The notes: generated by a model from the sequence alone, not told the origin. A stretch of 64,000 nt of DNA from Bacillota bacterium (GCA_021841025.1 JAKBWA010000003.1:1-64000), one strand, 5' to 3'. Positions 24,915 to 34,327 are shown, counted from the first letter of the stretch. Numbers and translations are program-made.

Positions 24915-25766
24915 ACGGATATTAAGTCATCGGGGCGCGTACGGGAGCGGTACAAACGGCTCATTATACTGTCTGCTTTTCTTTTGGGCCATCCCAGGGA
25001 GCAATTGAGTTTGACGGAACTGAGCAGTTTGTTAGAAGTGGCCAAATCCACCTTGTCCGAGGATCTCATGTTTGTCAAAGACGTCCTCGAGAATGCCGGT
25101 TATGGCAGTGTGTTGACCCAGGTGGGGGTGCAAGGCGGAGTCATTTATATACCGGGGTTGGATCGGATCCGAGCTCGCAATTCCTTGAAAAATTGGGTGA
25201 CTCGCCTGGTGGAGCCGGAACGGCTGACTTCAGACGGATTTCTTTATATGACGGATTTGCTGTTCGACCCCTCCCTGGTGGATCCCCTGGGAGAACTCTT
25301 GGCTTTTCCGTTTGTCGATTTGCACGTGGATACCGTGGCCACGGTCGAAACCAAAGGCATTCCTTTGGCCATGGCTTGTGCCAGAGCTTTAGGCACGGAA
25401 GTGGTATTGATTCGCCGCGACAGCCGTTTGTCCGAAGGATCTGCCGTGTCGATCAATTATCTATCCGGCTCGTCCCGCCGTATCCAGTCAATGTCTTTAA
25501 GCCGCCGCGCGCTGAAATCGGGGAGTTCGGTGTTGTTTGTGGATGATTTTATGAAAGCTGGGGGGACCGCACGGGCAGCAGCTGATCTTCTCGGGGAATT
25601 TGGCGCCACCGTGGTGGGCGTAGGAGTGCTGGTTGCGACTAAAGATCCTGCCCATAAGCTTATTGACAGATTTTGGAGTCTGTTAGAGTGGCATGAAGAT
25701 TCTCCATCTCGGGTCGTTCCCAGTGAATGGGCCAATGCGTTATGTCAAGTGAGAGAGGAGTCATAA
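24915..25766 (+). CDS. purR: Purine operon repressor PurR
   Basis: Repressor of purine genes in Gram-positive bacteria, with a winged-helix N-terminus (RERYKRLIILSAFLLGHPREQLSLTELSSLLEVAKSTLSEDLMFVKDVLE) and a PRTase-like effector domain that senses PRPP (SVLFVDDFMKAGGTARAAADLLGEFGA is the PRPP loop). The track starts at TTG 24867, which has no ribosome site. AGGAGG (24901-24906) is inside that leader, and eight bases later stands ACG (24915), exactly where alignment with B. subtilis PurR (MKFRRSGRL versus xDIKSSGRV) expects the first codon. Starting there gives 283 residues, close to the Bacillus length of 285. A near-cognate ACG start or a sequence error must be assumed. Confidence 0.9.
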   Translation, partial: TDIKSSGRVRERYKRLIILSAFLLGHPREQLSLTELSSLLEVAKSTLSEDLMFVKDVLENAGYGSVLTQVGVQGGVIYIPGLDRIRARNSLKNWVTRLVEPERLTSDGFLYMTDLLFDPSLVDPLGELLAFPFVDLHVDTVATVETKGIPLAMACARALGTEVVLIRRDSRLSEGSAVSINYLSGSSRRIQSMSLSRRALKSGSSVLFVDDFMKAGGTARAAADLLGEFGATVVGVGVLVATKDPAHKLIDRFWSLLEWHEDSPSRVVPSEWANALCQVREES

Positions 25767-25767
25767 A

Positions 25768-26991
25768 ATGAGTGTCCGTCTCAGTGTAACACTGGAAGAT
25801 ATCAGACAGGCGGCCAATGCGCTTAAGGGGGTCACGGTGGTGACCCCCTTGCAAGAATCGGTTTATATCAATGACTTATTGGGATCCAGGGTATTTTTTA
25901 AGCTAGAAAATCTGCAGCGCACCGGTTCTTTTAAACTGCGCGGGGCCTATAACCGCCTCAGGCAGTTGACTCCACAAGAATTAAAAAAGGGGGTTGTTGC
26001 GGCTTCGGCAGGCAACCACGCCCAAGGGGTGGCATTGGCCGCCGGATTAGTGGGGACTAGCTCATTGATTTATATGCCCCAAGGGGCATCCCTCACCAAA
26101 ATTGAAGCGACTCGTGCTTATGGGGCCGATATCAGTTTGTTTGGCGAAACATTTGACGATGCATATCAAGAAGCGCAACGGGTGAGTGAAAGCACCGGAC
26201 GTGTTATGATTCCCGCATTTAACGATCCGGCTATTGTCGCAGGTCAGGGAACCATTGCCTTGGAGATGCTTGACGAGAGGCCTCAGTTGGATGTGTTAGT
26301 GGTGCCGGTCGGAGGAGGAGGGTTGATTGGCGGCATTGCCCTAGCCGCCAAAGAACAGAATCCCCGCATGAGAATCATTGGAGTCCAAACAGATGCGGTT
26401 CCCGCTTTCGTATTGTCGCGTCAAGAGCACCATGTTGTGCAGTCGCAAGGAGCCCGAACCATTGCGGACGGCATTGCGGTGAAAAAGCCGGGAGATCTCA
26501 CGTTCGCGCTGGTGGAACGGTATGTGGACGAGCTTGTCACCGTTACGGAGCACGACATTTCCCGGGCCATTTTGCTCTTTCTGGAAAGAACCAAGTTGGT
26601 TGTCGAAGGGGCCGGGGCAGTGGGGCTGGCAGCCATGCTAGCCGGAAAAATCCCCTTGGGGTTGGGGACAGTGGGAGTGGTGATAAGCGGAGGCAACATC
26701 GACGTGACGCTTTTGAGTCGCATCATAGAAAAAGGGCTAGTGGAAGAAGGGCGTCAGATTCATCTCAAAACCATTGTGGGCGACAGGCCAGGACAACTGG
26801 CCAGGTTGTTGCAGACGGTTGCGGAACTTAAAGCTAATGTCATCCGCGTAGAACATGAGCGCTGGAATCCTTTTTTGTCTCCCGTCCAAGTGGGCATCCA
26901 GATGGTCCTGGAGACGCGTAATGCCGAGCATGTGAGAGAAATCGTCAGTCGGTTGCATCAGGACGGGTATGATGTGGAGATTCAGAATTAA
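25768..26991 (+). CDS. ilvA: Threonine ammonia-lyase with C-terminal ACT domain
   Basis: PLP enzyme converting threonine to 2-oxobutanoate and ammonia, the first step of isoleucine synthesis or a catabolic step. The PLP lysine is in ENLQRTGSFKLRGAYN, the phosphate-binding loop in VPVGGGGLIGGIA, and the asparagine loop in ASAGNHAQGVA. Residues from about 325 form an ACT domain (IVGDRPGQLARLLQTVAELKANVIRVEHERW). At 407 residues it is the compact one-ACT form. ATG 25768 follows the purR stop by one base with AGAGAGGAG upstream, so both are in one operon. In B. subtilis this slot holds ridA, which deaminates the enamine product of this enzyme. Confidence 0.93.
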   Translation: MSVRLSVTLEDIRQAANALKGVTVVTPLQESVYINDLLGSRVFFKLENLQRTGSFKLRGAYNRLRQLTPQELKKGVVAASAGNHAQGVALAAGLVGTSSLIYMPQGASLTKIEATRAYGADISLFGETFDDAYQEAQRVSESTGRVMIPAFNDPAIVAGQGTIALEMLDERPQLDVLVVPVGGGGLIGGIALAAKEQNPRMRIIGVQTDAVPAFVLSRQEHHVVQSQGARTIADGIAVKKPGDLTFALVERYVDELVTVTEHDISRAILLFLERTKLVVEGAGAVGLAAMLAGKIPLGLGTVGVVISGGNIDVTLLSRIIEKGLVEEGRQIHLKTIVGDRPGQLARLLQTVAELKANVIRVEHERWNPFLSPVQVGIQMVLETRNAEHVREIVSRLHQDGYDVEIQN

Positions 26992-27020
26992 AAGATTCGA
27001 GACAAAAATTTTGACAATAT

Positions 27021-27048
27021 AGAGGACTTCTTGTTGTCAATGGCGAAT
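27021..27048 (+). promoter_or_regulatory. Sigma-H-type promoter of spoVG
   Basis: AGAGGACTT (27021-27029) matches the sigma-H -35 consensus RNAGGAWWW in all but one position. After a 12-base spacer, GGCGAAT (27042-27048) fully matches RNNGAAT. B. subtilis spoVG is the classic sigma-H target, so conservation is plausible. Confidence 0.7.
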
Positions 27049-27102
27049 AATTTAATCCCCGGATGTCCGGGCCGCCAACTTGGCTACAAGGAGGATTTCA
27101 GC

Positions 27103-27357
27103 GTGGAAATTACGGATGTGCGGTTACGCCGAATGACAACGGAGGGGAAAATGAAGGCTGTTGCTTCGGTGACCTTGGATGGGGAATTCGTCATTCATGA
27201 TGTTAAGGTGGTAGAAGGTCTTAAAGGACTATTCGTGGCGATGCCCAGCCGAAAAACGCCGGACGGTGAATTTCGGGATGTTGCGCACCCTATTACACAA
27301 CAAGCTCGGGAACGAATCCAAAGGGCAGTACTAGAGGTGTTTCACGGAGGTGTTTAA
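27103..27357 (+). CDS. spoVG: Septation/sporulation regulator SpoVG
   Basis: Small nucleic-acid-binding regulator involved in asymmetric septation and many stationary-phase processes. The sequence [64 protein letters not shown] is nearly diagnostic. GTG 27103 lies eight bases after AAGGAGG and gives 84 residues; the track start 27031 falls within the promoter. The C-terminal tail is shorter than in B. subtilis (97 residues). It is preceded by a sigma-H-type promoter and followed by a terminator, so it is probably transcribed alone. Confidence 0.96.
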   Translation: MEITDVRLRRMTTEGKMKAVASVTLDGEFVIHDVKVVEGLKGLFVAMPSRKTPDGEFRDVAHPITQQARERIQRAVLEVFHGGV

Positions 27358-27390
27358 CCTATCGACACAGTGACCGTAGAGGGTAAAAAA

Positions 27391-27419
27391 GGGTCCGCCT
27401 CTGGGCGGGCTCTTTTTTT
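27391..27419 (+). terminator. Intrinsic terminator after spoVG
   Basis: GGGTCCGCC-TCTG-GGCGGGCTC forms a nine-pair stem including G-U pairs, followed by a run of seven T. Confidence 0.85.
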
Positions 27420-27513
27420 GTCCGCGGTAAAGTCATTCATCACAAGGCAAAATTTTGGTATGCTAACCATGGTATAAGCAAAGGCAACGGCCCTAGAAAT
27501 CGGAGGGATCGGT

Positions 27514-28884
27514 TTGGCACAGACGGTAGCCGTTATTTTGGCCGCAGGGCGCGGGACAAGAATGCACTCGAGTGTGGCAAAAGCATTACATGAACTGGGT
27601 GGCGTTCCCATGGTTGAACATGTGGTGCGCGCCGTCAAAGCAGCAGGACTCGGGAAACCGTGGGTGGTCGTGGGCTATCAGGCTGACCGGGTGGAGGAAG
27701 CCCTGGAAGGCCAGGGGCAATTTGTTTTTCAGCCTGAAATGCATGGAACCGGGGATGCTGTGGCTCAGGCCCTCGCTGCTATGGATACCGATGTTGACGA
27801 AGTGGTGGTGTTGGTTGCGGATTGTCCGTTGGTTTCGCCCTCTTTGATTATGCAAGTCTTGGAAGCTCATCACTCATCCGGTGCGAGCGCAACCATTGTG
27901 ACCATGATTGTCTCCGACCCGGCTGGTTATGGCCGTATTGTTCGGGGAGAAGATGATAGCATCCAGGCGATTGTGGAAGAACAAGATGCTATCAAGAATC
28001 CGGCACTGTATCAAATTAACGAAGTCAACACGGGTTTGGGCGTCTGGTCTGTAAAAGGACTGGCCAAAATACTGAAAACATTGCCGTGGCACCAAGAAGA
28101 ACAATATTTAACAGACGCTGTGGCCGGGCTGATCGCATCAGGGCAGAAGGTCGACGCCTATGTCGCTCCGGATCCCATTCGTGTTATGGGCATTAATACC
28201 CGGCGCGATCTGGCTCATGCCGAGGCATATTTGCGCGAACTGACTTTGAACCGCCTGTTTGACCAGGGGGTGAGCATTGTGGACCCTTCATCCACCTTTG
28301 TGGATGTTGATGTGGAAGTGGGACAGGACAGTGTTATTCATCCCATGACCTTCTTGCGAGGGAAAACCAAAATAGGACGGGAATGTATTTTAGGACCGAT
28401 GACATCCATTACATCCAGCCGTTTGGGCGATGGGGTGAAAGTCGATCGCTCTGTCGTCGAGCAAAGCGCTTTAGCGAGCCATTCCCAAGTGGGCCCGTTT
28501 AGTCATTTGCGTCCGGGAACGTCCTTGGATCATAATGTAAAAATTGGGAATTTTGTCGAGTTGAAAAATACACGAATTGGAACAGGAACCAAGGCAGGGC
28601 ATCATTCGTATTTGGGCGACGCTACGATTGGCGGAGGCGTGAATATCGGAGCGGGAACCGTTATTGTCAATTTTGACGGCCAAGCTAAGCACCCCACATT
28701 TATTGGTGATGGTGCGTTCATCGGCTGCAACGTTAATTTGGTGGCACCGGTAGAAGTGGGCCCGGGAGCCTACGTTGCCGCCGGATCGACAATAACTCAG
28801 AATGTCCCGCCGGATGCGCTGGCTATTGCCCGAAATCGTCAGGACAATAAGCCGGAGTGGGCGCGCCAGAGGCGAAAAACGTAA
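27514..28884 (+). CDS. glmU: Bifunctional GlmU: GlcNAc-1-P uridyltransferase / GlcN-1-P acetyltransferase
   Basis: Makes UDP-GlcNAc for cell-wall synthesis. The N-terminal half is a nucleotidyltransferase (VAVILAAGRGTRMHS, EMHGTGDAVAQAL, VNTGLGVW). The C-terminal half is a left-handed beta-helix of hexapeptide repeats (IGRECILGPMTSI, FVELKNTRIGTGTKAGHHSYLGDATIGGGVNIGAGTVIVNFDG) with the catalytic histidine in KAGHHSYLGD. Length 456 equals that of B. subtilis. TTG 27514 follows GGAGGG. It heads the glmU-prs-pth-fin-mfd run. Confidence 0.96.
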   Translation: MAQTVAVILAAGRGTRMHSSVAKALHELGGVPMVEHVVRAVKAAGLGKPWVVVGYQADRVEEALEGQGQFVFQPEMHGTGDAVAQALAAMDTDVDEVVVLVADCPLVSPSLIMQVLEAHHSSGASATIVTMIVSDPAGYGRIVRGEDDSIQAIVEEQDAIKNPALYQINEVNTGLGVWSVKGLAKILKTLPWHQEEQYLTDAVAGLIASGQKVDAYVAPDPIRVMGINTRRDLAHAEAYLRELTLNRLFDQGVSIVDPSSTFVDVDVEVGQDSVIHPMTFLRGKTKIGRECILGPMTSITSSRLGDGVKVDRSVVEQSALASHSQVGPFSHLRPGTSLDHNVKIGNFVELKNTRIGTGTKAGHHSYLGDATIGGGVNIGAGTVIVNFDGQAKHPTFIGDGAFIGCNVNLVAPVEVGPGAYVAAGSTITQNVPPDALAIARNRQDNKPEWARQRRKT

Positions 28885-28927
28885 AATCCAGACGAATTAG
28901 GCACAAAGGAAGGGGACCTTGGTTCCA

Positions 28928-29872
28928 ATGAGTTTTGAACGCGAGGGAGAACTCAAGATATTTACGGGGACAGCGAATCGGGCACTGGCTGAAAAAATTG
29001 TGACCCATTTGGGTCTGACTTTAGGACAGGCGGACGTGGGGAGATTTTCTAATGGGGAGATCCGTGTACGTCTTCTGGAGAATGTCCGAGGCACCGATGT
29101 TTTTATCGTGCAGCCTACTTCCCAACCGGTGAACGATAATTTGCTTGAGTTGCTGCTGTTGATTGATGCGGCACGCCGTGCCTCAGCCAGGCGAGTGACA
29201 GCAGTTGTGCCGTTTTACGGGTATGCCAGGCAAGACCGTAAAGAGCAAGGGCGAGAACCTATTTCTGCTAAACTGGTGGCAAATTTGATTACCGTGGCTG
29301 GCGCCAGGCGGGTCTTGACCATGGATTTACACGCGCCGCAAATCCAAGGATTTTTTGATATTCCCGTGGATAACTTGCAAGGAGTCCGAATCTTGTCCGA
29401 AGCTATTCATGAAAAGCATCTAGAAAATCTGATGGTGTTTTCACCAGATGCGGGCGGTGTCTACCGGGCGCGCAAGATGGCAAAATACTTGGAAGCGCCC
29501 TTAGGATTTATTGACAAAAGGAGACCGGGCCCCAATGTTTCCGAGGTCGTCAATGTGATTGGCAAGGTGCGAGACAAAACGGTGGTTATTGTCGATGATA
29601 TGATCGACACAGGAGGAACAATTGCTTTGGCTTCCCATGCGATTATGGATTTGGGAGCTCGTGCGGTCTATGCCGCTTCAACGCACCCGGTGTTTTCGGG
29701 GCGGGCCTCACAATTGTTGAGAGACTCGGCGATTGAAGAATTTTTTGTCACAGATACCATTCCTCTACAGGAGCCGATGGCGCGGACAACAGTCATCTCC
29801 GTCGCCGCGTTATTGGCAGAAGCCATTATGCGTGTGCATGAAGATTTGTCGGTGTCGAAACTGTTTGAGTGA
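28928..29872 (+). CDS. prs: Ribose-phosphate pyrophosphokinase
   Basis: Synthesises PRPP from ribose-5-phosphate and ATP for nucleotide, histidine and tryptophan synthesis. Visible: YGYARQDRKEQGREPISAKLVANL (ATP site), TMDLHAPQIQGFFDIPVDNL, and the PRPP loop VVIVDDMIDTGGTIALA. ATG 28928 gives 314 residues; an in-frame TTG at 28919 (317 residues, equal to Bacillus) is an alternative, since the AAAGGAAGGGG site could serve either. The stop codon overlaps the pth start by one base. The general-stress gene ctc, which separates prs and pth in B. subtilis, is absent. Confidence 0.96.
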   Translation: MSFEREGELKIFTGTANRALAEKIVTHLGLTLGQADVGRFSNGEIRVRLLENVRGTDVFIVQPTSQPVNDNLLELLLLIDAARRASARRVTAVVPFYGYARQDRKEQGREPISAKLVANLITVAGARRVLTMDLHAPQIQGFFDIPVDNLQGVRILSEAIHEKHLENLMVFSPDAGGVYRARKMAKYLEAPLGFIDKRRPGPNVSEVVNVIGKVRDKTVVIVDDMIDTGGTIALASHAIMDLGARAVYAASTHPVFSGRASQLLRDSAIEEFFVTDTIPLQEPMARTTVISVAALLAEAIMRVHEDLSVSKLFE

Positions 29873-30432
29873 TGACAAACGACATTCGTATGATAGTCGG
29901 ACTGGGAAACCCGGGATTGGATTATCAAAAGACACGGCATAATGCCGGATTCATGGCCTTAGACAGGCTTATGGCGAAAAAGAACAGTCAATTTGTGCGT
30001 AACCGCTTTGGGTTAGTGGGCAAATGGGGAAATATTGTGTTGCTGAAACCTTTGACTTATATGAACCTTAGCGGTCAAGCAGTGGCAGCAGTACAAAAAT
30101 TCTACAAAATCCCAACACAGAGCATTTTGGTGATTGCGGATGATTTAGATTTACCGTTAGGAAGACTGCGGATACGCCAAAAGGGTTCAAGCGGAGGGCA
30201 CAATGGACTGAAATCTATTGTCCAGGGCTTAGGAACTGATGCTTTTCCACGTATAAAAATTGGCATTTCGCATCCTCCGGACCAGATGCGTGTAATTGAC
30301 TGGGTTCTAGGGCGGTTCAGCCGGGAAGAATGGAAGATTCTTGATCCGGTTTTGGATCAAGCGGTGGAGGCTTGTGAATGTATTGTCGTCAAAGGTGTTC
30401 AAGAAGCCATGAACCGTTTTAACGGGCTTTAA
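29872..30432 (+). CDS. pth: Peptidyl-tRNA hydrolase
   Basis: Releases tRNA from prematurely dropped peptidyl-tRNA. Motifs: IVGLGNPGLDYQKTRHNAGFMALDRL with the catalytic histidine in TRHNAGF, LKPLTYMNLSGQAVAAV, and DDLDLPLGRLRIRQKGSSGGHNGLKSI. The 186-residue length is typical. ATG 29872 overlaps the prs stop (TGATG). The first two residues may be omitted if translation starts at 29890, but the coupled start is more likely. Confidence 0.95.
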   Translation: MTNDIRMIVGLGNPGLDYQKTRHNAGFMALDRLMAKKNSQFVRNRFGLVGKWGNIVLLKPLTYMNLSGQAVAAVQKFYKIPTQSILVIADDLDLPLGRLRIRQKGSSGGHNGLKSIVQGLGTDAFPRIKIGISHPPDQMRVIDWVLGRFSREEWKILDPVLDQAVEACECIVVKGVQEAMNRFNGL

Positions 30433-30515
30433 GCGAGACAAAGTCGGGTAACCCGGCGGCATTTGGGGAATCCTTAATGGCATTCACTGCCATGTTATTG
30501 CGAGGAGGCCTCATC

Positions 30516-30722
30516 ATGGTAATATACCAATGCCGCAATTGCCGACAAGTTATCGGGCACTATGAGGGAGATTGGGACGACCCTTTTTTAGGTCTGTCCA
30601 CACTGGATTCCCAGTGGCGTAAAGAGTGCATAGAAGTCCTAGGCAAGCAGGTGGTTCGGGTGATGGTTCAATGCGATGCATGCCTTCCAGTCCTCTGGGA
30701 CGAAGGGTTATGGTATAACTAA
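30516..30722 (+). CDS. fin: Anti-sigma-F factor Fin (YabK)
   Basis: Small zinc protein that, in B. subtilis, helps switch the forespore from sigma-F to sigma-G. The 68-residue translation has two CxxC knuckles (YQCRNCRQVIG and VQCDACLPVL) separated by a GLSTLDSQWRKECIEVL segment, as in Fin. ATG 30516 is preceded by GAGGAGG. Its location between pth and mfd is exactly that of B. subtilis fin, which strengthens the call for a short and divergent protein. Confidence 0.85.
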   Translation: MVIYQCRNCRQVIGHYEGDWDDPFLGLSTLDSQWRKECIEVLGKQVVRVMVQCDACLPVLWDEGLWYN

Positions 30723-30814
30723 AAGAAGATTCGCCCCCGGTTTCCCCCTCACAGCATCCGGAAAGTGACCGGGTGCGTTCATCTGACAGGCAAATGCCTA
30801 TGAAAGGACTTAAG

Positions 30815-33800
30815 ATGGCTGGTTTAAGTTCACTGATAAGCTTGTGGTCTAACTTGGCTCCCTATCAGAATTTGGTAGAGATGCTCAAGCAAGGCAAGAC
30901 GACTCAAGTCTTTGGGTTGTCGGGATCCTTGCCCTCTTTCTTGACAGCGGCGGTTGCTCAAGATGCACAGCGCCCCACTTTGGTTGTCACGGTGGGATTT
31001 CAAGAGGCTCGAGCCTTTGAGGCCGAAATCACGCAATTTCTTCCCAAGGCTCCGATTTATCTGCTTCCCCCGAGACCTCACATCGTGGGAGAGGTAAAAG
31101 CCTACAGCCACGATTGGAGTTTAATGCGTCTGGAGGCTTTGGCGCAGGCTTTTTATAACCCGGGTACGATTATCATTGCGCCGGTTGAATCGTGCCGTCA
31201 GCTGGTATCGCCTATGGGTGCTAAGCCCTTGACATTGGAAATAGGTCAGCAAATCTCTTTGGAGAATGTGAGCCGCGACTTGCAGGCCCTGGGATACCGG
31301 CGGGAAGACGAAGCCGCGGAACAAGGAAGCTACGCGGTGCGCGGGGGGCTGGTGGATGTCTTTGTGCCGGGGGGACCGGATTACCGGATAGAATGGTTTG
31401 ACGATGAAATCGATTCCCTGCGGATATTTGATCCAACTACCCAGAAAACGGTCGAGATGGTTCAGAGTGCACCAATTGGACCAGCATCGGAAATTCTTTT
31501 GACCAGCGAGCAACGTCAGCGAGGAATGGACCGAATTGCACGAGAGGCCGATTTATTAATCCGCAATCTTGAATCCATGGGCCAATTGGACACTGCACAA
31601 AAAGCCAAGGAACGTTTTGGCCACTGGTTAGGTGATCTGGCTGACGGACGCTTGTTTGCCGGCGTGGAACGTTTTGGACAAGCGTTTTTCAGTTTGAAAC
31701 CCATAACCCAGATGTTTGCCCAAAAACCCCTGGTAGTGTTTCATGATTTGCCCAGAATTGGGGAAGCGCTATTAGGCCGGGATGCGGACGACCGCGAAGA
31801 ACGCGTAAGACGTCTGGAACGTGGAGACTTTCTGCCAGTAGAAGCGGAAAGTATTCTGGACCATGATCAGTTTTTCTCGCGGATGAAAGGACAAGGTGAA
31901 CTCAGCCTGTCGTTAATGCCGCATAACCGGCGTGAGAGTGAATTGCATTTAAACCTGACCGGACGTCCTGCTCCCCGTATCCACGGACAGGCGGAGCTGT
32001 TAAAGGCTGAAATTTTGCGACTCAAAAAATCCCGCATGCGGGTTGGCTTGGTTTTGCGTGACAGCGAGGCTCTAGGGGTCATGCAACACCAGCTCTTGGA
32101 TATGGGCATTACCAGCCGGGAAGGATTGGGTGAGAGGGGGGAAGTCGGACTTCTCACGGGGCAGTTGGGGCACGGATTTATTTTGTCGGAACTGTCCCTG
32201 GCGCTCATGGGAGAAAGCGAAATCTCCGGCCGTGAGTTGAAGGCTCAGCCCAAACGCTCTACCCGGGAGAAAAAGCAAACCGTACGGCTGGCGGATCTGC
32301 GCCCTGGTGACTACGTCGTGCATATTACGCACGGGATAGGGCGTTACTTAGGCATTAAGACCCTAACCATTCAAGATCAGCATAAAGATTATCTCCATGT
32401 CGAATATGCGGGTCAGGATACGCTTTATGTGCCGACAGACCAACTAGCTCTCATCCAGAAGTATATCGGAGTTGAGGGTCAAGAACCCAAGTTGTCTAAA
32501 ATGGGAGGCCAGGAATGGTCTCGGGTCAAAGACAAAGTACGGGCCTCGGTTCGCCAGATGGCGGAAGAACTTATCCGCCTGTATGCCCTCAGAGACTCCC
32601 AACCTGGCTTTAGCTTTGTCTCGGATACGCCATGGCAACGGGAATTTGAGGCCGCTTTCGGATATGATGAAACGGAAGACCAATTGCGCTCAACCGACGA
32701 CATCAAGCGCGATATGGAAAAGGCGAGACCTATGGACCGGCTGTTGTGTGGAGACGTCGGGTATGGAAAAACCGAGGTGGCCTTCCGAGCGGTTTTTAAA
32801 GCCATTATGTCGGGAAAACAAGTGGCCCTTTTGGTGCCGACAACATTGTTGGCGGATCAGCATTACACAACGGCTAAGGCGCGTTTTTCAGGTTTCCCGG
32901 TCGTAGTGGACGTGCTAAGCCGTTTTCGCACGCCGAAACAACAAAAAGACATTATCGAAAGACTCCGCAAGGGGCAAATCGACCTGATTATCGGCACCCA
33001 CCGGCTTCTCGGGAAAGACGTGAAGTTCAGTGATCTGGGCCTGTTAATCGTGGATGAAGAACACCGTTTTGGGGTCGCGCACAAAGAGCGCATTAAAGAA
33101 ATTCGCGCAAACATTGATGTGCTGACCCTGTCGGCGACACCCATTCCCAGGACCTTGCACATGGCTATGGCAGGGGTTAGAGACATGAGCCTTATTGAAA
33201 CCCCGCCCCTTGACCGACTGCCTGTTGAGACCGTTGTAGCCGAGTTCGACGAAGATTTGGTGCGAGAAGCCATCCGCCGTGAATTAGATCGGGGCGGGCA
33301 AGTTTATTATGTCCAAAACAGAATTTTAGCTATTGATCAAACTGTATCTCGATTAATGAAAATGTTTCCCGATGCCGCCATCGGTGTGGTCCATGGTAGA
33401 ATGGACGAAACTCGAATTGAGGATGTGATGGCGCGCTTTATTGAGCAAGAATACGACATTTTGGTTGCGACCAGCATCATCGAATCCGGACTGGATATTC
33501 CTAACGCGAATACTTTGATTGTAGAAGATGCCGATAAGCTCGGACTGGCCCAATTATACCAGTTGCGGGGACGGGTGGGACGTTCGGCACGTTTGGCTTA
33601 TGCCTACTTCACATATAAACGGGACAAGGTGCTCTCTCCCCAAGCGGAAAAAAGGCTCGAAGCGATTCGGGAGTTTACGGAACTCGGGGCAGGGTATCAG
33701 ATTGCGTTGAGGGATTTGGAAATTCGCGGGGCAGGAAACTTATTAGGCGCGGAACAACATGGATTTATTGCGTCAGTGGGATTTGATTTATATACGCAGT

Positions 33801-34327
33801 TACTGGCAGAAGCCGTAAGGGAGTTGAAAGGTGAGGCGCCGGCGGCTGAGGTTGACCCGCAGATTGATATTGCTGTGGATGCCTATCTTCCCGATTTATA
33901 TATTAATGTGCCCACGGCCAAGGTCGAATTGTACAAACGACTGGTTTCTGCTAAAAATCTAGGTGAAATTGAGGAATTGGCCGAAGAAATTGAAGATCGC
34001 TTTGGCCCTATGTCTCCTCCGGTGATGCGTTTATTGCAATTGTCCCGGGTTCGGGTTAGAGCCAAGGAATTAAAGATCGGCCAGGTGAGTCATAAAAACA
34101 ACCGCATTGTGATAACAGCGCTGCCTCAAACGCCTATGGGCGTCGAGGTAATTCGTTGGTTGGCGGAGCGCTATCCTGGACGGTTGATGCCATCGCCCGG
34201 AAAGACGCCGGAATTGAGTGTAAAGCTTCCTGTTAGGCATAATAGGGAGCAGGCGCTGGACTTGGCTGAAGATATTTTGGTGACGATGAAGGGAGCTTTG
34301 GACAGGGTCAAGCAGGAAAGCGGGTAA
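30815..34327 (+). CDS. mfd: Transcription-repair coupling factor Mfd
   Basis: Large DNA translocase that removes RNA polymerase stalled at lesions and recruits UvrA. Domains in order: UvrB-like N-terminal region, CarD-like RNA polymerase interaction domain (LRPGDYVVHITHGIGRYLGI), helicase domains with Walker A LLCGDVGYGKTEVAFRA, DEEH box VDEEHRFGVAHKERIK, TLSATPIPRTLHMA, the RecG-like VHGRMDE and QLRGRVGRS, then the C-terminal autoinhibitory TRCF domain. The 1170 residues are normal. ATG 30815 has AAAGGA at eight bases, better than the track GTG at 30773. Confidence 0.97.
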   Translation: MAGLSSLISLWSNLAPYQNLVEMLKQGKTTQVFGLSGSLPSFLTAAVAQDAQRPTLVVTVGFQEARAFEAEITQFLPKAPIYLLPPRPHIVGEVKAYSHDWSLMRLEALAQAFYNPGTIIIAPVESCRQLVSPMGAKPLTLEIGQQISLENVSRDLQALGYRREDEAAEQGSYAVRGGLVDVFVPGGPDYRIEWFDDEIDSLRIFDPTTQKTVEMVQSAPIGPASEILLTSEQRQRGMDRIAREADLLIRNLESMGQLDTAQKAKERFGHWLGDLADGRLFAGVERFGQAFFSLKPITQMFAQKPLVVFHDLPRIGEALLGRDADDREERVRRLERGDFLPVEAESILDHDQFFSRMKGQGELSLSLMPHNRRESELHLNLTGRPAPRIHGQAELLKAEILRLKKSRMRVGLVLRDSEALGVMQHQLLDMGITSREGLGERGEVGLLTGQLGHGFILSELSLALMGESEISGRELKAQPKRSTREKKQTVRLADLRPGDYVVHITHGIGRYLGIKTLTIQDQHKDYLHVEYAGQDTLYVPTDQLALIQKYIGVEGQEPKLSKMGGQEWSRVKDKVRASVRQMAEELIRLYALRDSQPGFSFVSDTPWQREFEAAFGYDETEDQLRSTDDIKRDMEKARPMDRLLCGDVGYGKTEVAFRAVFKAIMSGKQVALLVPTTLLADQHYTTAKARFSGFPVVVDVLSRFRTPKQQKDIIERLRKGQIDLIIGTHRLLGKDVKFSDLGLLIVDEEHRFGVAHKERIKEIRANIDVLTLSATPIPRTLHMAMAGVRDMSLIETPPLDRLPVETVVAEFDEDLVREAIRRELDRGGQVYYVQNRILAIDQTVSRLMKMFPDAAIGVVHGRMDETRIEDVMARFIEQEYDILVATSIIESGLDIPNANTLIVEDADKLGLAQLYQLRGRVGRSARLAYAYFTYKRDKVLSPQAEKRLEAIREFTELGAGYQIALRDLEIRGAGNLLGAEQHGFIASVGFDLYTQLLAEAVRELKGEAPAAEVDPQIDIAVDAYLPDLYINVPTAKVELYKRLVSAKNLGEIEELAEEIEDRFGPMSPPVMRLLQLSRVRVRAKELKIGQVSHKNNRIVITALPQTPMGVEVIRWLAERYPGRLMPSPGKTPELSVKLPVRHNREQALDLAEDILVTMKGALDRVKQESG

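Noticed and set aside
27586-27873. Minus-strand ORFs inside glmU
   Set aside because: Shadows of the well-supported glmU frame.
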